Below are positions 19,772-28,382 of a stretch of DNA of 64,000 bases, in pieces. How positions within the stretch are numbered: the stretch's first letter is position 1; the number at the start of each line of letters is the position of its first letter. The translations under genes and the position numbers were made by a program. The notes under the pieces are model-generated. The model searched no databases. It saw only the letters and a program-made list of their open reading frames with translations, and was not told where the DNA came from. The DNA comes from Arabiibacter massiliensis (GTDB lineage: Bacteria; Actinomycetota; Coriobacteriia; Coriobacteriales; Eggerthellaceae): positions 2,108,001 to 2,172,000 of the forward strand of contig NZ_LT827021.1 of assembly GCF_900169505.1 (NCBI RefSeq), in the 5' to 3' direction.

Positions 19772-21481
19772 CTAGGCGGCGCTCCAGTCGGAGAGCGCGT
19801 TCACCTGCTGGCCGGTCATCATACCGCTGGCGAAGCACTCGTTGATATTGCCGCCACCCCAATAGTAATGGTAGAACACCGAGCCGAATTCGCCGGCGGA
19901 GTACAGCCGCCCTATGGGCTCGTCGTTCCAGTCGAGGGCCTGCCACTTGTCGTTGCGCGCCGGCCCGCCGTTGGTGTTGAGGAACGAGATGCAGCACTGC
20001 ACCGCGTAGAACGGCGGGTTGACCAGCGGGTTCACCGGCGTCACGTCGCCCTTCTGGGACTTCGACGGCGCGCGACCGAACACGCTGTCGGTGCCGCCGT
20101 CGGCCACGTCGGCGTTGAACTTCTCCACCGTGGCCACGAACGTTGCCAGGTCCTCGTCGGCGAAGCCCATGAGGCCGCCCAGCTCTTCGATGGTGTCGGC
20201 CTTGAGCACAACGCCGTCCTCGACTTCCTTCATGTTGTCGTCAGACCAGTGGTACACGTTGCGCACGGCCGCCCAGCCCTCGTTGCGCTCGGGGTTCGAC
20301 CAGGCGAACAGCGTGCCCTTCGTGCGGCGTGTCTCGTCAAAGACCATCCACCAAGGATAGTTGGGCGTCTCGGCCGTATCCTTGTTCTCGGTGAAGCAGG
20401 GATACGGGTAGCGCTTGTCGTGCGCGGGCCACTTGCCGTCCTCGGCCATGAAGCGCTCGCCGTGCTGACTCACGTATATCATGGACGTGGTGTCGCCCCC
20501 GTTATAGCAGGCGATGGCCTGGTTGTACTTCTCGGACAGCTCGAGGCAGGCCGGAGAGCCGTACTCCACGGCGGCCATGTGGCGAAGCTTCGCGCCGATG
20601 CCAGCCACCATGCGGATGCCGTCACCGGTGTTGTAAGGGCTGCCGATGGGGTACTGCTTGTAGTGCGTGAGCACGAAGTTCTCGATCATCTCGGGATTGC
20701 CTTCATAGCCGCCGCACGCCATGATGACGCCCTTCTTGGCCTTGCAATACTTCGTCTGGCCGCCTTCCTCGTATTGCACGCCGAGCACTTCTTTGGCCTC
20801 GGCGTCGTACACGAGGTCGGTCACCGGCGCGGAGTACAGCACGGTGATGGAGTCGGCGTAGCGATCGGCCATGACGTCGGCAACGAGCTTGTGCAAAAAC
20901 GCACCGCCGCCCGTCTGGCCCTTGCCCTCGATAGTGAGGTTCACCGCGTTGGCGTCCGGATACTCCTTGCCCCACAGCTTGCGCACCGCGTCGGCGCCCT
21001 CCTTGTGGATGACCTCGCTCTCCACGATATTGTCGCTGAACCACTGGGGCATGTCGGTGGAAGCTTTGGCCACCGCGACGCACTCGGCGTCGGTCACGCC
21101 GCCGTCGGTGATGGCCTTCCACGCCTCGGCCGCGCCGTCGCCCGAGCAGATGTTCAGGAACCCGCAGCTCACCGCGCTGTTCCCGCCCGCATGCTCCTCG
21201 GGCGCTTTCTCGAACACGATCACCTGCGAACCCTCGGCTGCAGCGCTGATGGCCGACGCCTCGCCGGCGAAGCCATAGCCCATGACCACGACGTCGGTTT
21301 CGGCATCCCACGCCTCGGGCTCGCAGGCGCGCTTGCCGGAAGTGGCCGCATCGGCCGCGGCGTCGGCGCCACCAGTCGAGCAGCCGGCCATGCCCATCGC
21401 CGCAGCTCCGGCTGCTATGACCGCAGCCCCCTTCAGAAAGTCGCGACGGTTAACCTCGCGCAGCTCGTTGTTCTTCCCCAT
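19772..21481 (-). CDS. Tat-exported FAD-dependent reductase (fumarate-reductase flavoprotein family)
   Basis: 569 residues. Twin-arginine signal NRRDFLKGAAVIAAG (Arg12-Arg13) with a following AGC that may be a lipobox. The FAD-binding Rossmann fold begins TDVVVMGYGFAGEASAISAA. Later family marks are GGGAFLHKLV, ACGGYEGNPEMIENF and the C-terminal NGGPARNDKWQALD. It lies 18 bases after a hexahaem cytochrome lipoprotein in the same transcript, so electrons probably flow from menaquinol through the cytochrome to FAD outside the membrane. The pair, with a divergent LuxR-type gene, matches the layout of Eggerthella reductases acting on drugs and dietary compounds, but the substrate is not readable from sequence. 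Confidence 0.88.
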   Translation of the reverse strand: MGKNNELREVNRRDFLKGAAVIAAGAAAMGMAGCSTGGADAAADAATSGKRACEPEAWDAETDVVVMGYGFAGEASAISAAAEGSQVIVFEKAPEEHAGGNSAVSCGFLNICSGDGAAEAWKAITDGGVTDAECVAVAKASTDMPQWFSDNIVESEVIHKEGADAVRKLWGKEYPDANAVNLTIEGKGQTGGGAFLHKLVADVMADRYADSITVLYSAPVTDLVYDAEAKEVLGVQYEEGGQTKYCKAKKGVIMACGGYEGNPEMIENFVLTHYKQYPIGSPYNTGDGIRMVAGIGAKLRHMAAVEYGSPACLELSEKYNQAIACYNGGDTTSMIYVSQHGERFMAEDGKWPAHDKRYPYPCFTENKDTAETPNYPWWMVFDETRRTKGTLFAWSNPERNEGWAAVRNVYHWSDDNMKEVEDGVVLKADTIEELGGLMGFADEDLATFVATVEKFNADVADGGTDSVFGRAPSKSQKGDVTPVNPLVNPPFYAVQCCISFLNTNGGPARNDKWQALDWNDEPIGRLYSAGEFGSVFYHYYWGGGNINECFASGMMTGQQVNALSDWSAA

Positions 21482-21499
21482 GATGGATCCCCTTTCCTT

Positions 21500-22084
21500 C
21501 TATTCGTGACACGTCCGACATTCGAACACGTCTTCGTGATGACAGCTCAGGCAGAGCTGCTTCTGGTCGTCCTCGACCTCGTGCACGGTATGGCAGCTCG
21601 TGCACGTGATGGATGAATGGTCGCCCGTGCGGTCCATGGCATGCGGGTTGACCGTCGTGCCGTCTGCGTCGGTTAGCACGTCGACGTCGGCGGTCTTCGC
21701 CGCCAGGTCGTCCCAGCCTCCATGGCAGCTGAGGCACGTGTCCTCGGGCACGGCGTTCTCCTTGCTCAGCTTCTTGGGCATCTCGGCGGTGGCCGTGGCG
21801 TTCGCATGGGCGGTGGCCAAGGAGTCTGCGACGCCGTGGCAGCTTTCGCATGTGGCGGCGGGATGCTTGGAGGCCAGGCAGGACGCGTCCGACGCCGAGG
21901 CTTCCTCGACGGCATGGCAGGAGGCGCAATCCATGTCGGGCGACCATGCCACTTGGACGGCGTCGCCGCCCTGCTGCGCTGCCGCCTGGTCGGGCTGCAC
22001 GCTCTGCGGTGCGCAGCCGGCTGCAAGCCCGAGCGCAGCCACCAGCACGGCAACGGTTGCAGCCTTCTTGATAGGCGCTTTCAT
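21500..22084 (-). CDS. Hexahaem c-type cytochrome lipoprotein
   Basis: 194 residues. Signal peptide ending LAAGC (lipobox), then six CxxCH haem-binding motifs: CASCH, CESCH, CLSCH, CTSCH, CLSCH and CRTCH, the last almost at the C-terminus. Extra histidines (SKHPA, NPHAMD, GDHSS) can serve as distal ligands. It probably carries electrons to the flavoprotein encoded next. The ATG at 22084 is chosen because GAGGAGGG precedes it and the signal peptide begins there. It is divergent from the LuxR-type regulator at 22350. Membrane quinol oxidation would need another partner, which is not adjacent. Confidence 0.9.
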   Translation of the reverse strand: MKAPIKKAATVAVLVAALGLAAGCAPQSVQPDQAAAQQGGDAVQVAWSPDMDCASCHAVEEASASDASCLASKHPAATCESCHGVADSLATAHANATATAEMPKKLSKENAVPEDTCLSCHGGWDDLAAKTADVDVLTDADGTTVNPHAMDRTGDHSSITCTSCHTVHEVEDDQKQLCLSCHHEDVFECRTCHE

Positions 22085-22280
22085 GTTTTCTTTCCCTCCT
22101 CTCGCTGTTCTCCGTGTTTCGGCTGTCGCCACCATACGACCGCAGCGGCCGCCGCCTCTAGCTCCGAAGCGTGCCCACTTCGCCGGATCCGCCCGCACGA
22201 AGCGTGCCTCGGGCGCAGCGCAGGGAGCACGAAAGGTGTTGTTTTGCCCTCCACCGCCGTTTCAGCCGATCGACGGGTCG

Positions 22281-22286
22281 TATAAT
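22281..22286 (+). promoter_or_regulatory. -10 box of the LuxR-type gene
   Basis: A consensus TATAAT lies within GTCG-TATAAT-CGAC, a small palindrome, about 64 bases before the start of the LuxR-type regulator. No good -35 is seen, which fits a promoter that needs an activator. Confidence 0.45.
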
Positions 22287-22349
22287 CGACTGCGGGATCG
22301 CATTCAGCGGGACGCAGAGGGGCGTCCCGCACGTGCAGGGGAGGTCGTC

Positions 22350-23789
22350 ATGGGAGGTTCGTCCTCGCAGCGGTCGCTGTTCGAGGGAGCGCTCGTCAAG
22401 GCGGGCGGACCGCGTGCGTACGCGTCGCTTGTGCGTACGGCGCTGCCATGCTTCGGCGTGTGGACGCTGCACACGTGGATCATGTGGCTCAATACCAACG
22501 TTCCGGTCAACGTCCCCGGCGCCCCGTGGGTCACCGTCTACCTCGCGCAATCGCTGCTCCTCGTCGCGGTCGTGGTGCTGTTCCGCGCGAAGCCGAAGCC
22601 CTCGGCGGCGAAAGCGAACCGTGCCGACGTCGCCTTCACCATGATCGGGTGCGCGACGACCGGGCTGTACGCTGCGGACTCGCTGGTCGGGCCTCTGCCC
22701 GGATGGCTGGCCGTAGCGGCCGTCTCTCTTGGCGGCGTGTGCCTGGGTTGGGGCTACCTTCGCTGGGGCGTGTTCTACAGCGGGCTCGACCTGCGTAACG
22801 CGCTCGGGTGCATCTTCGCTGCCTGCATACTGGGGGCAGTGGCGAAATCGTTCATCTCGGAGGCCGGCTGGCTGATAGGGTTCGTCTTCGCCCTTGCGCT
22901 GCCGGCGCTCTCGGGCGCGTTTCTTACTCGGGCGTTCAAGCTGCAGCGTCCGCAGGCAACGGGCGAGATCCGCTACACGCGCGAGACAGCGTGGTCGCTG
23001 TGGAAGATAATGAGCTGCGTGGCCATCTTCGCGTTCGTGTACGCGTTCTCGACCAGGCTGCCCAAGATGTTCGACAATCCGCTGCCGTACGCACAACTGC
23101 TTGGTCACGCCATCGAGATCGCTGTGTCCGCGTTCATCCTGTGGTGGGTTATCGGAAAGCGGCGGTCGCTCGGCTTCGCGCAGCTGTGGCGCTGCGTGAT
23201 GGTGCTCATCGGCGTCATGCTGGTGCTGGGGGTGTTCGAGCCGACGGCGCAGCTGCAGACGGCCTGTTCGACAAGCATCTCGTATCTGGTGGTGGTGTTC
23301 CTATGGCTGCTGCTGTCCGACATCGCGCACCACAGCGACCTGCACCCCTACGTGGTGTTCGGCGCGGGGTGGCTCGCCTACACGTTCCCCAATTACCTGG
23401 GCAAGGCGCTCGGCGGGAGCGGCTTGATAGCGCCTGCGATGACGCCGTCCATCGCTCTCGTGCTGCTGCTGGTGATCATGCTTGCCATCACGCTCCTACT
23501 GGAAACACGCGATCCTGCCATGCAGCGCATCTTCTCCGACCTGGAATCGCGGCCCGCGCCGCAGGACTTCTCGTTCATCGACGAACGGTGCGCCGCGCTG
23601 GGCGGCCAGTACGCGCTGACGGCGCGCGAGGTGGAGGTCATGCAGCTTCTGTGCAAGGGGCGCAGCAAGGCCTACATCGCCGAGACGCTGTTCATCACCG
23701 AGAACACCGTGCGGGGCCATGCGCGGCGCCTGTACGCGAAGCTCGATGTGCACAGCAAGAAGGAGTTGCAGGAGCTGATCGGGATTTAG
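22350..23789 (+). CDS. Membrane-spanning LuxR-family regulator (of the flavoprotein/cytochrome pair)
   Basis: 479 residues. About twelve hydrophobic helices (residues roughly 30-390) precede a C-terminal LuxR DNA-binding domain (about 412-479) with LTAREVEVMQLLCKGRSKAY, ETLFITENTVRGHARRLYAKL and DVHSKKELQ. There is no receiver or autoinducer domain. The ATG at 22350 has GGGGAGG five bases upstream; a much longer in-frame reading runs antisense through the cytochrome gene and is rejected. It faces away from the cytochrome-flavoprotein genes and probably controls them in response to a membrane-sensed substrate. Same architecture as the regulator at 26787. Confidence 0.85.
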   Translation: MGGSSSQRSLFEGALVKAGGPRAYASLVRTALPCFGVWTLHTWIMWLNTNVPVNVPGAPWVTVYLAQSLLLVAVVVLFRAKPKPSAAKANRADVAFTMIGCATTGLYAADSLVGPLPGWLAVAAVSLGGVCLGWGYLRWGVFYSGLDLRNALGCIFAACILGAVAKSFISEAGWLIGFVFALALPALSGAFLTRAFKLQRPQATGEIRYTRETAWSLWKIMSCVAIFAFVYAFSTRLPKMFDNPLPYAQLLGHAIEIAVSAFILWWVIGKRRSLGFAQLWRCVMVLIGVMLVLGVFEPTAQLQTACSTSISYLVVVFLWLLLSDIAHHSDLHPYVVFGAGWLAYTFPNYLGKALGGSGLIAPAMTPSIALVLLLVIMLAITLLLETRDPAMQRIFSDLESRPAPQDFSFIDERCAALGGQYALTAREVEVMQLLCKGRSKAYIAETLFITENTVRGHARRLYAKLDVHSKKELQELIGI

Positions 23790-23806
23790 CAGCGCGATGG
23801 CGACCG

Positions 23807-23942
23807 ACGACACAAAAACATGCCGGTTTGTGGCTCTTTTGGGATCGGGGCGAAGAGCCACCTGGGGGAACGCTGAGTGGAAGCGCTCCGGGGGCCCTCG
23901 ATCCCACGGTTTCAGCCGCAAACCGGCATGTTTTTGTGTCGT
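23807..23942. repeat. Long inverted repeat 1 with 88-nt spacer
   Basis: Perfect 24-bp arms (ACGACACAAAAACATGCCGG then TTTG, and complement) at 23807-23830 and 23919-23942. The spacer contains a second symmetry, GGGATCGGGG near 23841 against CCCTCGATCCC. It occupies the 380-base gap between the convergent LuxR and kinase genes together with the next repeat; no gene is seen in that gap. Confidence 0.85.
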
Positions 23943-24007
23943 GCACCCTGGTTTCGATGTTGCATGGCCTTCCGAAAGGTGGGCCGTGCAGCTTTCCTGA
24001 CCTATCA

Positions 24008-24137
24008 TGCAACTTTTTCGAAGTAATGATGGCTCAAAGGGCTTGAAGCAGATGGATTTTCTTTCTTTTTGTTGCAATACCAACGGAAATAGGAGCTTAG
24101 CGACCCGCATAGCCATCATTGCTTCGAAAAAGTTGCA
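24008..24137. repeat. Long inverted repeat 2 with 76-nt spacer
   Basis: 27-bp arms at 24008-24034 (TGCAACTTTTTCGAAG then TAATGATGGCT) and 24111-24137 with one mismatch. The spacer is relatively AT-rich, with TTTTCTTTCTTTTTGTTGC. It ends 33 bases from the kinase stop codon. Arms are unrelated in sequence to the first repeat. Confidence 0.85.
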
Positions 24138-24169
24138 GAGCGGGTGCGAAAAGCTGCATGCGCCCCGTT

Positions 24170-26074
24170 TCAGGCCTCTTCCTCATCCCAGTCGTCTTCG
24201 TAATCAGGCTCGGGGACGAGGATGCAAGCGAACAGCAGGGCGAGGGTCGGCACGAGGGTGCCGACGAGGTTGCGGACCGACGGCATGAGCGCGGCGCCGC
24301 CTGATGCGAACCACGCCGCCGCGCAGATGCCCGCCACGAGCACCGCCGCCGCGCAGAGCGTGCCGAGCACGGCGAACGCCCGCGTCGGACGCAAGCGCAC
24401 GACGGCAAGCACGAGCGCCGCCACAGGCCAGCTGGCGGCTACGCACCAGAAGGCCGGCTGCACGAGCATCGCGCCGAGGGCCGCCTGCACGTCGACCCCG
24501 GCGAGGGAGGCGTTCGCGAGGGCGTCCCAGCCGATGAGCGTGTGCGTCCCGAAGGCGGCCAGCAGCGTCGCGATCAGCAGCGAGAACAGGGCCGTCCCCA
24601 GCGCGCGGGCGGGCGGCAGGCAGAAGCCGGCCGCAAGCGGGGCGAGCTGCCCGCCGCCGAACGCGCCCGCCAAAGGCGCGGCGAAGGCGGCGTTCGCATC
24701 GGCGTCGCTCGCGCGGCCCGCGAAGTACCACCAGGCGCACGTGGCCGCAAGCAGCACGCACCCTGCGGCAGGCGCGTTCTGTGCGATGAGCGCGATGCCG
24801 AGTGCCGCGTAGGACAGCAGCGCGCCCAGGTGCGGCTTGAGCGCGCCCGCGAGCGCGAGCAGGCCGAGCAGCCCCCAGAACACCGGGTTGTCCAGACCGC
24901 TTGTCTGCGGGATGTTCATCAGTGCCACGAGCGCGACGAATCCCGCGCCCACCGCACCCAGAACGCGCGCGGCCGCCAGGCGATGCCACGGCGTGATGCG
25001 CTCGCGCAAGGGGACGCGCGGCACGGCGGGTGCAGAGACGGGGGCGTCTTCGGCCTCTTCCTCGTCAGCGCAGTTCACGATGGCGGCCAGCTCGCGCACG
25101 CCGCGCTTCGGGTCGCCCAGGAACGGCTCGAGCTCCTCCGCGAAATCGGTGACGTTGTCGTAGCGCTCCTCGCGGTCGGGGTCGAGCGCGTAGAAGATGA
25201 CGTCGTCGGCCGCCGGGTCGAGCTCGTCCCAGCACAGCGACGGCAGCACGAGCTCGGCGTCCTCGATGGCCGCCTCGGCCCGCTCCAGGTCGGGCGCGAC
25301 GAAGGGGTTCTCCCCCGCCAGCATCTCGTACATCACCGAGGCGAGCGCCCACTCGTCGCAGCGCGCGTCGAGGCTTTCCAGGCGCATCTGCTCGAGCGGC
25401 ATGTAGCCGATGGTGCCGCCGGCGGCCGCGCCGAAGCCGGACGGGTCCGCGAGCATCGCCAGGCCGAAGTCGGTCACCTTCACCTGGCCCTGGCGGTTGA
25501 TGAGCACGTTGTCGGGCTTGATGTCCAGGTGGAGCACCTGGTTGTCGTGCGCCACCTCCAGCGCGTGCGACACGGCCGAGAACACGGCCGCCGCCACGTC
25601 GAGCGTGAGGCGGTCTGCGAAGCGGTCGAGCAGCTCGGAGAGCGTGATGCCGTCCACGTACTCCATGATGAGGTAGGCGGTGGAGCCCTGCACCTCGAAG
25701 TCGTACACGGCCACGATGCTGGCGTCGGAAAGCATGGCCGCCGTGCGCGCCTCGTCGAGGCCCGGCAGGTGCGCGGGCGTGCGGTCGGGCGCGGGGGCGG
25801 CGTCGAAGAAGTCGTCGTCGAGCTGGAAGTCGTCGGAGTCGAGCTCGTCGTCCAGCCAGGGGGGAAGCGCGGAATCGGGCGCGGGAAGGGGCGCGGGCTC
25901 GGCCCCCGGCAGCGCCGCGCGGGCGGCGTCCACGTCGTCGAGCTCGATGCACTTGATGGCCACCTTGCGCTGGATGCGCGTATCCCACGCCACCTGGACC
26001 GTGCTGAACCCTCCCGAGCCTGCTTCGGCGATGGGTCGGTAACGGTTCAGTATGAGCTGTCGGTTGCGCGCCAT
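24170..26074 (-). CDS. Serine/threonine protein kinase with polytopic membrane C-terminus
   Basis: 634 residues. Kinase domain about 1-315: glycine loop AEAGSGGFSTV, ATP lysine Lys41 in VAIK, catalytic HLDIKPDN (Asp184; Leu replaces the usual Arg before Asp), DFG as VTDFGLAML, and GTIGYMPLEQM. An acidic, proline-rich insert of about 60 residues separates Lys41 from helix C. About eight to ten membrane helices follow (residues 365-620), with an acidic tail DYEDDWDEEEA. The missing Arg of HRD suggests it does not depend on activation-loop phosphorylation. There is no ribosome site: a TATAAT box ends eight bases before the ATG, so the message is probably leaderless. Substrates unknown. Confidence 0.88.
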   Translation of the reverse strand: MARNRQLILNRYRPIAEAGSGGFSTVQVAWDTRIQRKVAIKCIELDDVDAARAALPGAEPAPLPAPDSALPPWLDDELDSDDFQLDDDFFDAAPAPDRTPAHLPGLDEARTAAMLSDASIVAVYDFEVQGSTAYLIMEYVDGITLSELLDRFADRLTLDVAAAVFSAVSHALEVAHDNQVLHLDIKPDNVLINRQGQVKVTDFGLAMLADPSGFGAAAGGTIGYMPLEQMRLESLDARCDEWALASVMYEMLAGENPFVAPDLERAEAAIEDAELVLPSLCWDELDPAADDVIFYALDPDREERYDNVTDFAEELEPFLGDPKRGVRELAAIVNCADEEEAEDAPVSAPAVPRVPLRERITPWHRLAAARVLGAVGAGFVALVALMNIPQTSGLDNPVFWGLLGLLALAGALKPHLGALLSYAALGIALIAQNAPAAGCVLLAATCAWWYFAGRASDADANAAFAAPLAGAFGGGQLAPLAAGFCLPPARALGTALFSLLIATLLAAFGTHTLIGWDALANASLAGVDVQAALGAMLVQPAFWCVAASWPVAALVLAVVRLRPTRAFAVLGTLCAAAVLVAGICAAAWFASGGAALMPSVRNLVGTLVPTLALLFACILVPEPDYEDDWDEEEA

Positions 26075-26081
26075 GCCGCCT

Positions 26082-26087
26082 ATTATA
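26082..26087 (-). promoter_or_regulatory. -10 box placing the kinase transcript start at its ATG
   Basis: On the minus strand TATAAT is followed by seven bases and then the ATG at 26074, with no Shine-Dalgarno sequence between. Transcription would begin at or next to the start codon. Confidence 0.5.
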
Positions 26088-26116
26088 CGGCAACGCCAGC
26101 GCGCGGCGAGCCCGCG

Positions 26117-26752
26117 CTAGAAGGCCGCGTCGAAGGGCTCGCTTACGCGCACGTCCTCCTGCCCGCGCTCGAGCTCGGTGAGCTTCGCGAGCAGCGGGCC
26201 CTGCGTGCCGTCGAGCATGCGCAGGCGCAGCGTGACCGCATCGGCGAACTGCGTGTCGAGCACCTTCGCGCCGCAGTCGGCGGCGATGCGCGCCAGCTGC
26301 TCGTAGCGCGCGTAGGCGATGCGCACCTCGAGGTCCACGCAGCGCGACACCACCGTGAGCCTGGCCGCCTCGATGGCCGCCTGCGTGGCCTGGGTGTAGG
26401 CGCGCACGAGCCCGCCCGTACCCAGCAGCACGCCGCCGAAGTAGCGCGTGACCACGGCTATCACGTCGGTGAGCCCCGCGTGCCGCAGCATCTCGAGCGT
26501 GGGAAGGCCCGCCGTCTTCTGCGGCTCGCCGTCGTCGGAGTAGCGCACGCGCCCCTCCGCGCCCGCGCCGCCCTCGCGCAGCACGTAGGCGTACACGTTG
26601 TGGCGCGCCATGCGGTTGGCCGCGCGCACCTCCTCGAGGAAGGCGAGCGCCTCCTCCTCGGTTTCGACGTGCGCGAGCTGGCCGATGAAGCGGCTCTTCT
26701 TCTCTTCTATCTCGGCGGTCGCCCGCCCCGCGATGGTGGTATAGGAGTCCAT
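26117..26752 (-). CDS. YigZ/IMPACT family protein
   Basis: 211 residues. N-terminal UPF0029/IMPACT domain with KSRFIGQLAHVETEEEA, RMARHNVYAYVLR, YSDDGEPQKTAGLPTLEML and VTRYFGGVLLGTGGLVRAY, then the smaller C-terminal domain. The family is widespread; a role in translation control or nucleic-acid binding is suggested, but the enzyme activity is uncertain. No ribosome site precedes the ATG at 26752; instead TGCTACACT, an extended -10 on the minus strand (26759-26764), lies six bases upstream, so this message may also be leaderless. The kinase gene follows 42 bases downstream. Confidence 0.88.
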   Translation of the reverse strand: MDSYTTIAGRATAEIEEKKSRFIGQLAHVETEEEALAFLEEVRAANRMARHNVYAYVLREGGAGAEGRVRYSDDGEPQKTAGLPTLEMLRHAGLTDVIAVVTRYFGGVLLGTGGLVRAYTQATQAAIEAARLTVVSRCVDLEVRIAYARYEQLARIAADCGAKVLDTQFADAVTLRLRMLDGTQGPLLAKLTELERGQEDVRVSEPFDAAF

Positions 26753-26786
26753 GGGGAAAGTGTAGCACGAGCGGGGGCGGCGCGCC

Positions 26787-28196
26787 TCAGCTGCGGCCGT
26801 CCACCAGATCGATCAGTTCCTGGTGGCTGCTCACGCCCAGCTTCTGGTAGATGTGCTTCACGTGGGCCTTCACCGTGTTGTTCGTGATGACGAGCTCCTT
26901 CTGGATGTACGGGCTGTTCCTGCCGCGCGCGAGGAGCCGGAACACCTCGCATTCGCGCGGCGTCAGGCCGCACCGCTCGGCGATCTCCTCGCACCGATTC
27001 TCCCACCGGGCGGAATGGGCGGAAAGCTCCAGCGCGTCGTCGGGCTCGATGCCGTCGATGGTGCGGTCGAAGCTGAACGACCGGACGGTGAACAGGATGC
27101 ACGCGAGGATCACCATCACCACCGCGATGCTCAACATCGACACCGCCGCGTGGTCGGAGGCGAACAGGCTGAGGATGGTCGTGCCGGACCACTCGCCCGC
27201 GAGCATGAACACGCCTTCGACGCACGCGCCCCACGCGAGCACAGGGATGGTGTTGATCTGGTTCTTCGCGCTGATCACGAGCAGCGTGTACAAGTACAGC
27301 AGGTTGAAGCACGCCACGCCCGACGACAGCAGCACGGCCGCCAGGTCGCCCTCCACTTCGGCGATGGGCGCGAGCAGGATGCCGCCGATGACGAACAGCA
27401 CGGACACCGAGAACAGCGCGTCGGGGAACATCCGCCCCTTGCGCGCGATCAGCGCCAGGACGATCACGGCGATCGTCGCCACCGTGAACAGCGCGCCGGG
27501 GGTGGAAGCACCGGTCGAAGCGAACGACAGCAAGTACCCGTGGGCGAAGTTGAACAGGGCCAGGTAGATGAACACCTGATGGCCGAACGGAAGGAATGCC
27601 TTCGGACGTGCGGCGGCGAGCGCGCCGGGAGCTTCGGATTCTTTAAGCCTGTTCAGAAGCGGACGATAGTACGGGTGGCTGGCGATCAGCGCGAACACCG
27701 TGACGCCAACGCAGACCGCGATGGAGCCGCCCGTGCCCACGAACGAGAACGCGAAGCTCCACACGTGTCCCAACAGGAAGCTCACGATGATATAGACGAG
27801 GATGCGCCCCGGGCCCATTGAGACGCAGCCGGCTTTCACGAGCAGCGCCGAAAGGCTCCCCGCCGCGAAGAGCCCGGACAGCCCCACGGCACGCGCGAGC
27901 GGCCCTCCTCCGCCGAAGCCCCACGCCAGGCCCACGACGCCGATACACAGAAGGAAGGCGCAAACGCCCGTCACCAGCCGCGAGCCCAGCAGCGAAGGTC
28001 GCCACGTCGATGCGAAGGCGAGCCAGACCATCACCGCGCACGAGACAATCGAGGCGGCGATGCGCATCCACGGCGCGGCATCCACCGCCGCATACACATC
28101 TTCCGAAAGCGAGAGCACGATAGCGTAGGTGAGGCTGAGCGAAAGGCAGCACAGGGCGAACTGCACCGCCTCCCTGCCGAAGGTTTTCTCGAACAT
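26787..28196 (-). CDS. Membrane-spanning LuxR-family regulator (of the second flavoprotein)
   Basis: 469 residues. Roughly twelve membrane helices (about 10-380) and a C-terminal LuxR DNA-binding domain with LTPRECEVFRLLARGRNSPY and LVITNNTVKAHVKHIYQKLGV, ending SSHQELIDLVDGRS. The ATG at 28196 is preferred because GGGGAGG lies 8 bases upstream; longer in-frame starts add only a basic leader. It diverges from the Tat flavoprotein at 28383, mirroring the 22350 regulator and its flavoprotein. It probably regulates that neighbour; no ligand is known. Confidence 0.85.
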   Translation of the reverse strand: MFEKTFGREAVQFALCCLSLSLTYAIVLSLSEDVYAAVDAAPWMRIAASIVSCAVMVWLAFASTWRPSLLGSRLVTGVCAFLLCIGVVGLAWGFGGGGPLARAVGLSGLFAAGSLSALLVKAGCVSMGPGRILVYIIVSFLLGHVWSFAFSFVGTGGSIAVCVGVTVFALIASHPYYRPLLNRLKESEAPGALAAARPKAFLPFGHQVFIYLALFNFAHGYLLSFASTGASTPGALFTVATIAVIVLALIARKGRMFPDALFSVSVLFVIGGILLAPIAEVEGDLAAVLLSSGVACFNLLYLYTLLVISAKNQINTIPVLAWGACVEGVFMLAGEWSGTTILSLFASDHAAVSMLSIAVVMVILACILFTVRSFSFDRTIDGIEPDDALELSAHSARWENRCEEIAERCGLTPRECEVFRLLARGRNSPYIQKELVITNNTVKAHVKHIYQKLGVSSHQELIDLVDGRS

Positions 28197-28382
28197 GCGC
28201 CTGACCTCCCCTTCTGCGCGTCTCACCCGTTTGCGGTAAGGCCGTTTTCCTGCCAACGTTCCCCAAGTTTACCCGTCAGGGGTGATTATTTCTGCCCACC
28301 TGTCGGGCGATAGTGTAGCAGAGACGCGAGGACGAGCGGACAGGCGGCTCGCGCACAGAGATCCACGAAAGAGGAGGAAGGT

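Noticed and set aside
21600..22349. Extended N-terminus for the LuxR-type gene, running antisense through the cytochrome gene
   Set aside because: The extension has no conserved features, overlaps six haem motifs on the other strand, and a strong ribosome site precedes the ATG at 22350.
28197..28382. LuxR-type operator between the second LuxR gene and flavoprotein
   Set aside because: ACCCGTCAGGGGT near 28271 is only partly symmetric and no matching site was found before the first LuxR/cytochrome pair.
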